Assembly: GCF_000327385.1 (NCBI RefSeq) | Contig: NW_008708898.1 | Span: 1,575,483 to 1,639,482 of the forward strand | Direction of reading: 5' to 3' | DNA: 64,000 nt | Source: Lottia gigantea | Lineage: Eukaryota; Mollusca; Gastropoda; Lottiidae | Part shown: positions 38,601-48,745 of the stretch, in pieces | How positions within the stretch are numbered: position 1 is the first letter of the stretch | Layout of the letters: each line of letters begins with the position of its first letter | Position numbers and translations under genes: made by a program | The notes under the pieces: model-generated | What the model saw: the letters and a program-made list of their open reading frames with translations, nothing else | What the model was told of the DNA's origin: nothing | Database searches by the model: none

Positions 38601-38755
38601 AGGTATCAAATGAGTGACTGAATGTTAGGTTGAGATCACTACATGAAGCGGTCAGCAAGTAAAAACGTAATCTTACCATTAGAGCTGGCACTTATTTTAC
38701 TCTGGTCAAGAGCAAAACAAAATACAAAAATAACGAAGACAGCTATTTGCTTCAT
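35611..38755 (-). CDS. Probable secreted protein of unknown family, multi-exon
   Basis: On the - strand I see candidate exons at 38755-38677, 38220-(38021), 37923-37860, 37758-37632, 36209-36029 and 35669-35611. Exon 1 begins MKQIAVFVIFVFCFALDQSK, a clear signal peptide, and ends in a good GTAAGA donor. Exon 2 joins in phase 1 and reads through DYYDNYDMTAKFTRCLYSVG; it stays open to a stop at 38021. The last three exons join in matching phases (0, then 1), encoding ...DMAKVWLEMETVQLIYYYLD..., a Cys-containing segment RCQNLNCKYELFCPVG, and a C-terminus ending PYGDGFARIPYNKLTCSL. How exon 2 connects to the later exons is unclear. The region may hold one gene with an alternative donor, or two tandem related genes, since the exon at 37923-37860 (GGLAIHDVCNEIPC) resembles part of exon 2. 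A LINE piece and repeat D lie in the introns. No family is recognised. Confidence 0.6.
36460..37530 (+). mobile_element. LINE fragment with RNase H domain (I/Nimb-type or related) and 3' end
   Basis: Reading + strand, 36495-36560 encodes IRIYTDGSHYPDDG, the first Asp block of a retroelement RNase H. A later frame gives EMLAIRYAVKYS and VVLSDSISSL, and 36800-36880 gives IDLAWIPSHVGIQGNEIADELAK, the final His/Asp block. The domain is split by at least two frameshifts. A Cys/His tail follows in yet another frame (HCEQLRELRKSLVEMMRR, about 37110-37170). The 3' end is near the CAACAACAAGAAGAAGAAGA stretch (about 37500-37520). A terminal RNase H after the reverse transcriptase is typical of the I superclade of LINEs. 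It sits antisense inside an intron of the secreted-protein gene. Confidence 0.75.
37211..37237. repeat. Poly-G tract
   Basis: GGGTGGGGGTGG is followed by an uninterrupted run of about 14 G, inside or at the edge of the LINE 3' region. It has strong quadruplex potential and the true length is likely variable or hard to sequence. Confidence 0.8.
38337..38665 (+). repeat. Direct repeat D, copy 2
   Basis: This partner of 35210-35440 carries an extra insert of about 60 bp (around 38470-38530). It lies inside the first intron of the secreted-protein gene, ending just before the exon 1 donor. Confidence 0.7.
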
Positions 38756-41040
38756 TTTTCTAGACTTCTGTTTGTTCGAAACCACTAACTATCAACTGAA
38801 CTGTTTTATATTTTGCAGAGGCCATATTTATAAAATTATTGATCATTATAATAATCAGATTCATCAATCGTCGCATCAACAGATGACTTGTTTGAAACAT
38901 ATTTACAATTGTTATACAATTATCTCTTTTATATGCCCACACAGTTTTGCTGGAAATTTGTCAACCGTCCGTCAGTCCGCTTTTGCTCACACACCAGGTT
39001 GAATTTAAGTCATAATGTTGGTGCATAGGTTGATGCCTTCCAATTCAGACCATGGGACATGAGCAACGCTATATTTGAAGATTTTGCTTTCACTTTTGTT
39101 GTGTAGGTTTCCTTTCGAATTCTCTGACAAGTAATTATTTACATCATATGGTTCTTCCCTCGCAAACGTATTTAAACGCAAGTTGCGACTTGAAGTATTT
39201 TCCCGCTATGTTAGCTATGCTTTCAACCTTTTTGGAAATCGTACAGTTTTTGCTGTTTTTCTGGCATCTGTTGCCCTGTATCCAATTTTTGAAATTCCAA
39301 ACATTTTCATTAAAGCGACATACGTGGATGATTTCAACATATCTCTACCATTGCCTGAAATATGTTTTTAAAATTTCACCAATTGCATCAGTTACGCATT
39401 ATTATTGCTATGTTTTATTTAAATCATAGGACGTTCTCCCAATGATTCAACGATGATGTTTCAATATTATATACAACGATAAATTCATTCTTGTTATATC
39501 AGGCTTCTTTGTGTCTTTCATGAAATAATGTCAAAAATTAAATCAAGTCAAATATTAACAAACGTCTTTGTTCCTGATAATGCCATATCTCTTTCACTTA
39601 GTGCTAACAATCGTTTAATTACAATTTTTCAAAACCAAAATTCAAGATTCATTAAGAATCATTATCAAGTCGGCAAATTCTTTATTACTTCTAAGGGTCC
39701 TTCTAAACTAATCTGAACAATCACGTTAGTTTGCCTAGGGCTTGAATGTGTCACATCTAATATTCTCTACACATTCAATTGGCCTTAGTTTTACTGCTTC
39801 ATTAGAGCTTATTTCAGATAATCAGTGTAATTTGTTGACAGTTAACAAACTCGTTTCCTTCACAATCCAAATGGCTTCTTGTTCTTTTAACTGACATCAA
39901 GCATGCAGGAGAAAAATTGATCTGTTTATGTCTTTAGTATTGGATTTGGTTTCACTTGAAAGCATGAACAAGGAAGCTGTTGTTACTAGAAAAAGATAAA
40001 ACATCTATGTGTACATCTAAAACAACAAGTTTTGCGTGACTGAAAAAGCGAAAATTATTATAAGATAGCTTGCATGGCAAGGTTATATTCCCCCTATGAC
40101 AGGTTTGACTTTCAATAGGAACATTTCGGATGAACGGTTACATGAAATATTTAACTATTTTGTAATGCACCTCTTTCGACATTTTTAAATTTTCAGTATG
40201 GCTCTTGTGGTAAATAATAATTTCGTCAAAATCTGTGGCAAAGTTTCTCTTCAAAAGAGTTAAGTGCTTTTAATTTATATCTGTCGATAGGTTTGCCCTC
40301 TACAATGTCTACAAGCTAACAATTCACACGTTCCGAAAACAGGCAATAATTCATATAATATATTAACGGGATTCAGTTAAATTAACAATCCACCAAAAAT
40401 TGTGTCTTTAATGGTTCGAGCAATTGTGGACGTAAAAGCACACTGGCAGACGGACAAACCAACGGGTGGGCATGGATAACGCCAACATGATGTGGGTGAT
40501 TAAAAATGATATGAATATGTGTATAAGATATGTCTTGTTTACTCAAACGACGAAGCGACGTGCATCTTGAAACGAATGTAGGAAGGCATTTTTTACATTT
40601 TCCGGAATTGTTTTTTTAATTTCAACTTTCCATTCTTTTAAAGCACCCGTTATTGATCATATATCTCTGCAGATCCACACATGCATTATATTCAACGTAC
40701 TGTCGAAAAAGCACTCGTAGTCCGTTGTAGGTAGAAAAAGTGAACATCTAAACTAAGCACAAAATTTCATATATATTGAAGTACTGAGTTGGACGTAACA
40801 TTCATGCCGTTTTAACTTTCCGCCTCGTAAATATTTTCAAGCATCACGCTATAATAGGAATTATGATATTGATGTAAATGTTACAAAGGATGCGGGTAGA
40901 GAAGAGAAAGAAATCATAAACAATATTTCCATTAAGAATTTGTGACACTGAAATCTGAGAAATATTATTTTTATTGGTGACAGTGCAATGATCTGTGTGA
41001 TATAATCATATAATATACACATATTTTATACTCATATACT
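38756..41040. other. Intergenic DNA with unassigned open frames at 39.1-39.7 kb
   Basis: At 39183-39371 (+) and, on the opposite strand, 39355-39220 (a frame opening after a TTTCAG acceptor and starting NGRDMLKSSTYVALMK), both strands are open over about 45-60 codons. A 62-codon frame at 39528-39716 (+) follows. None resembles a family I know and I do not annotate them as genes. They may be remnants of a transposable element. The rest is AT-rich with no visible feature. Confidence 0.4.
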
Positions 41041-41049
41041 TTTCTATTG

Positions 41050-41102
41050 AACAGATGGCGCCACATACATCTCTTCCGGTGAATCGCTCAAACCGGAAGT
41101 AA
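41050..41102. promoter_or_regulatory. Paired inverted ETS-type sites beside a GATGGCGCCAC motif
   Basis: CTTCCGGT at 41073-41080 and ACCGGAAG at 41092-41099 form a perfect inverted pair with an 11 bp spacer, preceded by GATGGCGCCAC (41055-41065). ACCGGAAGT is the consensus ETS-family binding site. Such arrangements are common in broadly active promoters and in insulator-like elements. No gene start is visible next to it, so the role is open. Confidence 0.4.
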
Positions 41103-43760
41103 GTAGAGACGATTGCGTGTTTGAATCAAACAAATTGAGAATTACAGACGATTAGGCTTCAATGTCACGAAAATTACAATGATTTAGACAGGAAAATATT
41201 GTCAAAAACTACAAGGAGATTATAGGAATGACTTTGTTTAACATTATATTTAATAACCATAAGTGCTTGCCAGTCATAGATAATATTATTGAAAAGGCCA
41301 ATTAGCTACACGACAAAGCTGATATTTCCAATTGGGACGGAATTTACTTGATCGGAGCTAATCTTTGTTGATTTTCCTCGAAACAAATCAGATGATTACA
41401 ATTAAAGACCATTAGACGAGAGAGAATGACTAGTGATATTTGGTTAGTTTCTGATTAGAGATTATTAAGATGGCTGCTGTGGAACATTGTGATCAGTCTG
41501 TTATTCCATTGTATAAACCAATCTGTTGATTTAAAGGACGTGTGCCGTTTAGGTCATAATATTCCCCACCCTAGTCATCAAGGACATGATTCAGGGAATG
41601 ACATTACCACAATGTGGGCCTTCTTTATCTGATTGATCAAGTTTCCGAAAATAAGGATCTTTGTTTATACAGAATTTATTATTCCACTTCTCATTGGAGA
41701 CATTTGAATTAAATGAACTGTCGTTTTACGTCTTACATCTCTGTACCAGGTTAGAATAGTCAAGACGGGCAACACCAAGCAGGTTGCAACAAGAAAATAT
41801 TGTTAGGATAATGACAAGAGTTAACACTTTGTCTGATATTTAACGTTCACATCTTATAGCAAACAGGTCTGCGGTTAATTGTCGATTAATATCGAGCCAG
41901 CGTTTAACTCATTGAACCCTGTCAGATATTTTAAGGGACAGATAGGCCTTTTTTCACCAATCATACTATAGTCTCAGGAACGGGAATTATTTTAGCTAAG
42001 TCAATCTATAGTATTCAAACCTCATCGTCGATTTTCATACATTTCTAGTACTTCTGAAGACTATTTACATATATTCAAGATTAAAATCACCCCCTCCCCC
42101 CAAATGGAGCATCTGTCCCTTTAAGATTGGTGTATTAGACAATCGCTTTCATTAAGAACTATATTTGCAGTTTTCAATATGTATCAAATCTTTTAACAGA
42201 AACACCAGAAAACCTCGGTTTCCGGAGCCTGAAAAGTAATTAACATACTGAATTCGTGATTTTGACACGATTCGTTTACAACTCATTGGTCTTCATTCAA
42301 CTCGCTACAGTAATCTCTTAATCGATTATACTATTAAAAAACAAATTATGCAAATTTGCGAAGGACAATAAATGGTTATGCTGTTTTTGGAATGTGTGTT
42401 TCGTACATTGACATTGACCATAAGTCCCCAAATATGGGTAAAATATCATAACATCACAATAAATCTGATTGGCATTGCTTCACAATATGACAATTTATCC
42501 TACAATGTATTCGTCACTTGACATAGCTTCTAGAGAATCCGCCAAGTTGTTAGAAGTCAGTTACACAAAAATGACATGATCTCTTTAACCGACAATGGCT
42601 TATTTATCAGTGATTTAACGACTTTATTCAGTCTATTTGTTTTTCTTCTCAACAAGTAAATGAAGAGTCGATTAAAGCCCATTCCGGTCAATAGGCCTAT
42701 TTTCTCAAGTACTGGCCTCAAATCAACCTATTAGATTAGATTGCAGTGACAGATGTAGAACCTAGCTTAACTTGGCTGCATTCTTATTCAGACAAAATTA
42801 CAACATCGTTTAATTTATATTTAATTATCTTATGACTTGTCATTGGTTTTTATTGTGTGGACTAATTGGTAGACACAATCGTTATCATGTTCCATGAATT
42901 AGATCGTTTAGATGAAGAATTAAGAATTATCGTCCATTCAAACTATGTATTGTTATACCAGCCTTGTAAATTCGCTTAATAAGCTGACAAGGCGGGCTGT
43001 CAGTTAATAAGCAATTCGTAGTTATCGACCAATTTGTATGAATAGCTAGCGATAATTGTTGCTGAGTAACTAAACTGACTATCTTCTACTCCCTCCAGTT
43101 TTCTTGTAATTGAATGTATTGTCTGTCCAGTTTGTTAATTAGAATTGTTGTATCTGAATACGACAGGCTTATTGAGATCTCTCTAACTCTCGTAACAATT
43201 ACTACATATGCACACGACACATTGCATGAAGAAAACGTGACATGGGAATTCAATGCTAATTATAAGTAATTCAACGACGGACCTTGTAGCGATTGAACAC
43301 TTTTTGTCTTTATATCTATAATGATTTAATTTCTAATATTATATGGAAATCGTGCTGTTGCCGATCGATAAAATTGCCTTTTTTTAATCGTTGTATAACA
43401 GACTACACCTTACTATAATAAATGTAAAGGACACTGTAAAGGAAATGAAATGGAATTTAGTTTTATGATCTGCATGGATGACGAGGAACACCAATGATAA
43501 ATATTGTCAGGACCTGCCAAAGCTCTTTTTAACAATGTACTATCTGACATACTAGTCTGTACTAATCCCATTGGTGAAAATACGTTGAAAATATCTTCCA
43601 TGTGAGAATCAAATCCTGGATCATGCTTCTGACTTTTGACTCACTCTGCCACCAGAGTTAGAAAAACACCAAGTTTGGAATAACATCCACATGGATTTAC
43701 ATTACAAAATAATTGTAATCAAATTCCAATCTATCTTGAGAACGTTTTTAAAACAACTGA
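41103..43760. other. Largely repeat-free, possibly regulatory DNA with one MITE
   Basis: No exon is recognised. The stretch is unusually free of tandem repeats and retroelement pieces and is dense in homeodomain, Pbx-like (TGATTGAT) and Fox-like (TTGTTTAT) words. It contains the TTAA-flanked element at 41935-42119 and an imperfect 20 bp dyad at 42969-43018. Confidence 0.4.
41935..42119. mobile_element. TTAA-flanked MITE, family C
   Basis: This 185 bp element is bounded by TTAA at 41931-41934 and 42120-42123. The terminal inverted repeats are GGGACAGATAGGCC at the left and AGGGACAGATGCTCC read from the right. A C-rich run (CCCCCTCCCCCC) lies near the right end. It is non-coding. Confidence 0.65.
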
Positions 43761-43769
43761 TTCAGACAT

Positions 43770-43985
43770 ACAGAGCACACTCTGAACTGAACATACTGAA
43801 CTTGACTTGAACTGGGCATACTGAACTGGTCACATAATCGTACGTGTTGTGAGGAGAGGGTGAACGTTGCATATTGAACATTCTGAACCGAACATACTGA
43901 CTGAACTGGACAAACTGACTGAACTTGACATACTGTGAACTGGACATGCTGTGAAATGGACATACTGAACTAAAGACAAATGACA
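43770..43985. repeat. Degenerate minisatellite of CATACTGAACTGGA units
   Basis: Variants of CATACTGAACT and TGAACTGGACA recur about a dozen times with a spacing of 13-21 bases. Two - strand open frames rich in VQ/VCS here are products of the repeat. Confidence 0.75.
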
Positions 43986-46720
43986 CCATACATATGTTCT
44001 AAATGCAACCTTTTGGGGTTGTTAAACATAAATGATGCAAGGAAATATGACAAGATGAAAAAAGAAAAGAAAAAAAAATACAAAATGTACAATTTTTACA
44101 TAACCTTTCGAGCAAAAAACACTGTTGTTTATTGAAATAAAACTTTTTTTGAATACTTATTTTTTAATTAAGTTTATTAGATTGATTTTCACTTTTACCA
44201 CAAGAGTTATATTATTTTATTTTGAGATAATTTTATGTGATTAACTATTTTGTCTGCAAGTGTAGTGTTGTGGTGTAAGTCATTTCAACAATATTTGAAT
44301 TCTTAATGCACTAAAATAAAACTGAGTTATGAATACTGTGAGTTAAATTAGCACGTTGGCAGTTTTCAGTATTAAAGTGCGACTTAAGAGTAAGTGCGCG
44401 TGTTGAAAGTTCAATGGCATGTATCGTGACGCAGTGTGTTTCATAATCATTAGTTGTTATTATATAATGCAATACAAAACTACCATGCGTTCGGTTAGGT
44501 TAGAAGAACATTTCGAAGTATTTTGTGTGTTTGTTTCACTGATCAATGCTGTTGCAATGAAGCAAAGTTTGACAAGACAGAAGCAATAGCCTACCCGATC
44601 TTGATTTCCTTGCCTCGTCCAACGCTTTTACAGTCCAGTACTCTCACCAGCATACCTGACAGGCGGATCGCGTTCAAAAAGTCGAAGCTCAGTACTACAA
44701 GTATACGATTATTCTTTTCAATCGTCAATTCAACGTCCAATTCAGTACATTTCCAAACATTATTATCGCGTAACATAGCCAACAAAATATCTTTTTTTTG
44801 TTACATTTTTAAATGTAAATTATTTGTTAAAATTCAAATATTATCTGTCTGGATGAGTGAATAGCAGTTGTTAATAGATGGTATGGTCAATACGAAATAC
44901 TAGATTGGTTATTAACGATTTGAAATTAAGGTTAAATATTTCAATTTAGATTTAAAACAGTTTATTTGAATAGAAACTAATTAAGAAGGTGTATTTAGAA
45001 ACCAATGGAAATAAGCTAGACATTTGCTGAAATTCCCTTAATTGGTAGCTGTTATGCTTTCTTTTCAAAGACTAAAAATAATCATGTAAACAATTTTTTA
45101 TTTATGCATAACACACAATCTCAAGCAATGGAAAAAAGTAAACATTTCATCAAGAAGGAAATACGTGAATCAGACTCGAGCGAACTGCCTATGGGATAGG
45201 GCACGTATAAGTCCGAAACATCTGTCCCAATTCCAGTTTCTAAGAGCTATTTTGAAAGTTGCCGACTGGAGTAGGGTCATAAAAACTAGTCCTTGTTTTC
45301 TCAGGATTTTCCACACCTCCGAAGGTGAGGGTTTTCTTAGACATATTCATTTACTTCGAATCCACCAAACCCAGTTGCTGGGCATCACTGCTATACTCAC
45401 TGCTCGTTTTGTTTGAAACTTGTTACCTTGTGGCCCTTGATCCTTGGATGCTCATGCAGTAATGGTATGACAATAAACTGCAAAAAAGTCAACCTTTCCG
45501 AGGTTAATGCATTTGTTTAAAAAAATTATTTCCTAATAACAACGGCACAACGACATATTTTGCTAACCCTACTTCAGCCGACAACTGTCACAAAAGCTAT
45601 GAAAGGCAGATATTTCGCACTTGACACGTATCTGCGGCTGCGTGTGATATATTCTTTGCAATCTAACGAACCCTACAAAGAGTGGGCCATGTACTTGAAA
45701 ACCATAGGTAAAGGCCTTTAATTTGTCTACTGGAAAAACTTTCCAAATTGTTTTCATTCTAATTCTTCTGTCCACGTTTCGAAGACTTAACAACCAGGAC
45801 AGTTGCAAATAAATCCCAGAGCATTCTTTAATACAACTCTGTGTACTAAAATATTTCATTGACACATGTCTGTGTTGCTGAGATGTGATACAGATGATTT
45901 TAGAGCTTGTCGCCGGGTAGAGATTCAACAATTTTTTTTTGTGAAGTAAAAGCTAAAACCATTGCCCATAACATCGACCTCTTTTGGTACAAGACCCTGA
46001 AATCTGCCTGTTTAATTTTTCCCACTTAACTCGCTTCTTTTTCAATACTTAAATAATGCCAAATTTCATAATCCAAAATTCTTTCACAATCGAATTTGAA
46101 TATTTTAGGCAAATCAGGGGCAATAACTACAGCTCCCTTTATCCAAAAACGTTAAAAAAAAACCTATTCATGATTTTAGATTAATTGAAGCATTGGCCTA
46201 TAAAGGCGATTATCAAATTATTGTGTTATTTCCTTTATAAACAGATAAACACCCGACTGAGGAGTCCACTGCTATATAATTATTAGTGCTATCGTAATAT
46301 TGTTTCCAATGCAATGTTACAATCATTATTTTATCTTCACATGGAATCTTCAAAACCCAAACGTTTCAAATGTTTCACTCGTTTCTTCTCTGGCTGACCT
46401 TGGACCTTCAATTTGAAATGTTTTTCCTGTGTGTATGTGTACCCCGAGGTGTGAATCCGAAATGCTTTGTGGTAACATTTGGAAAGAGGAGAAGTGGGTT
46501 GAATACACAAAGGGTAATTTGTAGTACATAGTGAAGAAATTTAGCATTAATTCCAAACTAAACTTGCTGAGCTTCAGAATGATTCTTCAGCTGCAATTTT
46601 CTACACATTATGAATGTCTGTGTCCAAATTTGAGTGCACATGCACAAGTCATTGCCGTTACCCACTTAGTATCTCATGGAGTGCTTTTAGCATCATAGCG
46701 GCAATCGTGACGAAAAACGA
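43986..46720. other. Intergenic DNA with a tRNA-derived relic
   Basis: Apart from the tRNA-like relic at 44590-44670 and a few frames of 80-120 codons (45165-45416 +, 45569-45931 -) that match nothing I know, no feature is seen. The GC content is slightly raised around 45.15-45.9 kb, which may mark an old unidentified repeat. Confidence 0.4.
44590..44670 (-). repeat. Decayed tRNA-derived SINE head or tRNA pseudogene
   Basis: On the - strand the sequence reads TATGCTGGTGAGAGTACTGG followed by ACTGTAAAAGCGTTGGACG. This resembles a tRNA with an A box (TGGTNAGAGNACTGG) and an anticodon arm CTGGACTGTAAA, and a poorly preserved B box (GGCAAGGAAATC in place of GGTTCGAATCC). It cannot fold as a functional tRNA, so it is likely a SINE head. 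Confidence 0.4.
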
Positions 46721-46721
46721 G

Positions 46722-46900
46722 CTATAAAAACTATAAAACTAAGACCCATAGGGCTATAAAACTAAGGCCCAACTAGAAAACTAAGACCCATAGGGCTATA
46801 ATACTAAGACCCAACTAGAAAACAAAGACCCATAGGGCTATAAAATTAAGACCCAACAAGAAAACAAAGACCCATAGGGCTATAAAACTAAGACCCACCC
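46722..46900. repeat. Minisatellite array, left arm of an inverted pair
   Basis: Four composite units consist of AAAACTAAGACCCATAGGGC plus TAT, then AAAACTAAGACCCAACTAG. The reverse complement of the same composite unit makes the array at 47238-47543. The two arms can therefore pair over more than 150 bases. Confidence 0.9.
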
Positions 46901-46931
46901 CGGTTTCCCCCTTTCAGTGATGCTGGTCGGA

Positions 46932-47185
46932 GGGGCTGACATGGAAAAAGCGTCTAGTCGTTCGGATGAGACAATAAACCGAGGACCCGTGTACTATTGG
47001 CAGTGCACGATAAAGATCCTTCGACTGTTGGAAATCGAAAACATGAGTAGGCTAATGCCGTTGTCCTGGCAAAATTCCCATCATTGCACACTGCATGGCG
47101 TTTGCCCGTCCTCATTAGCACATACAGGTGCCGAAAAGCAGGGTGTAAAACTCTATTTCATTTCAGGTTTTGAAAGGAACAGTTT
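46932..47185 (+). mobile_element. SINE-type element copy 3, best preserved
   Basis: It contains GCTGACATGGAAAAAGCGTC, TCGTTCGGATGAGACAATAA, CCGAGGACCCGTGTACT, the block TTGTCCTGGCAAAATTCCC, and a tail with TGCACACTGCATGGCG and GTGTAAAACTCTATTTCATT. The core and the CCTGGCAAAATT block match a SINE-like repeat that I know from many molluscs. It sits exactly in the loop between the two inverted minisatellite arms. Confidence 0.8.
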
Positions 47186-47237
47186 CATTTACTCTAAATT
47201 ATAACTTATTTAAAACTTGTCTAAAACTTCGAAATTT

Positions 47238-47543
47238 TGGGTCTTAGTTTTATAGTTCTATGGGTCTTAGTTTTCCATTTGGGTGTTAGTTTTATAGTCC
47301 TATGGGTCTTAGTTTTATAGTTGGGCCTTAGTTTTATAGCCCTATGGGTCTTAGTTTTATAGTTGGGTCTTAGTTTTATAGTCCTATGGGTCTTAGTTTT
47401 ATAGTCCTATGGGTCTTAGTTTTATAGTTGGGTCTTAGTTTTATAGTCCTATGGGTCTTAGTTTTATAGTTGGGTCTTAGTTTTATAGTCCTATGGGTCT
47501 TAGTTTTATAGAGTCTTAGGTCTTAGGTCTTAGTTTTATAGAC
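47238..47543. repeat. Minisatellite array, right arm of an inverted pair
   Basis: About seven composite units of GGGTCTTAGTTTTATAGTCC + TAT and GGGTCTTAGTTTTATAGTT are the exact reverse complement of the left-arm unit. Units here are more uniform than on the left, suggesting more recent expansion. Confidence 0.9.
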
Positions 47544-47619
47544 ACCCCGTTCCCATCCGTATATCACTTCCGAGGAAGGGCCAGATGTGTCGGGCTATTT
47601 ATGAAGGATGGTCACATTA

Positions 47620-47828
47620 GATGTCTGTGGATGACTGCTGAATGACAGTACATCATGCATGATGACAATACATCATGTATGTGGCATTGGGTGACAATAT
47701 ATGACGGTGGGTGACAATAGAAGATGGTGGATGAAGTATATTATGATGGGGGTGACAATATAATGAATATGATGACAGTAGATGACAGTATAGTTGGTAG
47801 ATGACAGTAGATGGTGGGATGACAATTA
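47620..47828. repeat. Degenerate GATGACAGTA minisatellite, left part
   Basis: Words such as GATGACAGTA, GGTGACAATA and GATGGTGGATGA recur throughout. The same repeat resumes at 48575-48745, so the Penelope-like element between them was probably inserted into it. Confidence 0.75.
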
Positions 47829-48565
47829 CATTAATGCATATATAGACACAAATTTATGGAACAACAAACACTGGTTAAAGTTTTGTGCAACGTTTCGACG
47901 TGTTTCCCCCTTGTTGACCACCAAGACAAGCCCGGCAATGAAGGAACATCTGCTGTGGCTGAACATCTTGCTATGGATGAAAAACAGGACATAAAGTCAA
48001 CTTTGACAACACCAAAATACTGACAATCGATAAGCACATAGATAAAACCTGGAGACTTAATGAAGCTATCAACATCAGAAGATACCAGTCTGACCTTAAC
48101 AGAGATGAAGGTGTTGTAATTATTCATATTCATAAATGTATTCAATTTAAAAAAAATTTCAACTTTAACCATAATTAGTTATTTGAACCAATGTAATTTC
48201 TATTAATAAAAGACTCCAATACCAGCAATAGTTGTTTATTTAATCTTCAATTAATCTTTTTTAATTCATTTATTTTATTTCAATTATTTTACTTGATCAG
48301 TCTGTATGTTATTTAAGAATTATGTACCTCTTATTGTACCTGTTAAAATTTAATGTAATGTATCAATAAACCATTTATCTCTTGTGTGTTCTTAATAATA
48401 AGCATTAATGTATATATAGTTTGCCCATCACTTCTTCTCATTATGTGCCTGAGGACGACAGGGGGGAAACACGTCGAAACGTTGCATAAAACTTTAACCA
48501 GTGATTGTTGTTCCATAAAGCTGTGTCTATATATCGTACTCACAATTGCTAAATGTCATTCAAAG
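47829..48565. mobile_element. Penelope-like retroelement fragment with inverted terminal repeats
   Basis: Two arms of about 78 bp are inverted copies. The left (47839-47916) reads ...GGAACAACAAACACTGGTTA...CGTTTCGACGTGTTTCCCCC. The right (48456-48533) reads the reverse complement with a few differences. Between them, about 48019-48115 on the + strand encodes KTWRLNEAINIRR and LNRDEG, the end of the GIY-YIG endonuclease region typical of Penelope-like elements. The reverse transcriptase is absent, so this is a short fossil. Terminal repeats in inverted orientation are known for this class. Confidence 0.7.
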
Positions 48566-48574
48566 ACTTTACAT

Positions 48575-48745
48575 TAATATATGACAAAAGATGATGAAAA
48601 ATGAGTGAAAAATGGTGGATGACAGGAGATGGCGGTAAATTATGAAGGATGATAGGACATGACAGTAAATTATAGGGGATGACATCAGATGATTGTGGGG
48701 ACAGCAAATGGTGGTATATGACAGCATATAATGGAGGATACCAGT
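48575..48745. repeat. Degenerate GATGACAGTA minisatellite, right part
   Basis: Words such as GGTGGATGACAGGAGATGG, GATAGGACATGACAGTA and GGATGACATCAGATGA continue the repeat seen at 47620-47828. Confidence 0.7.

Noticed and set aside
43748-43989. Frames rich in VQ/VCS on the - strand
   Set aside because: They are products of the CATACTGAACT tandem repeat.
44590-44670. Functional tRNA gene on the - strand
   Set aside because: The B box is lost and the arms do not pair; only a tRNA-derived relic is supported.
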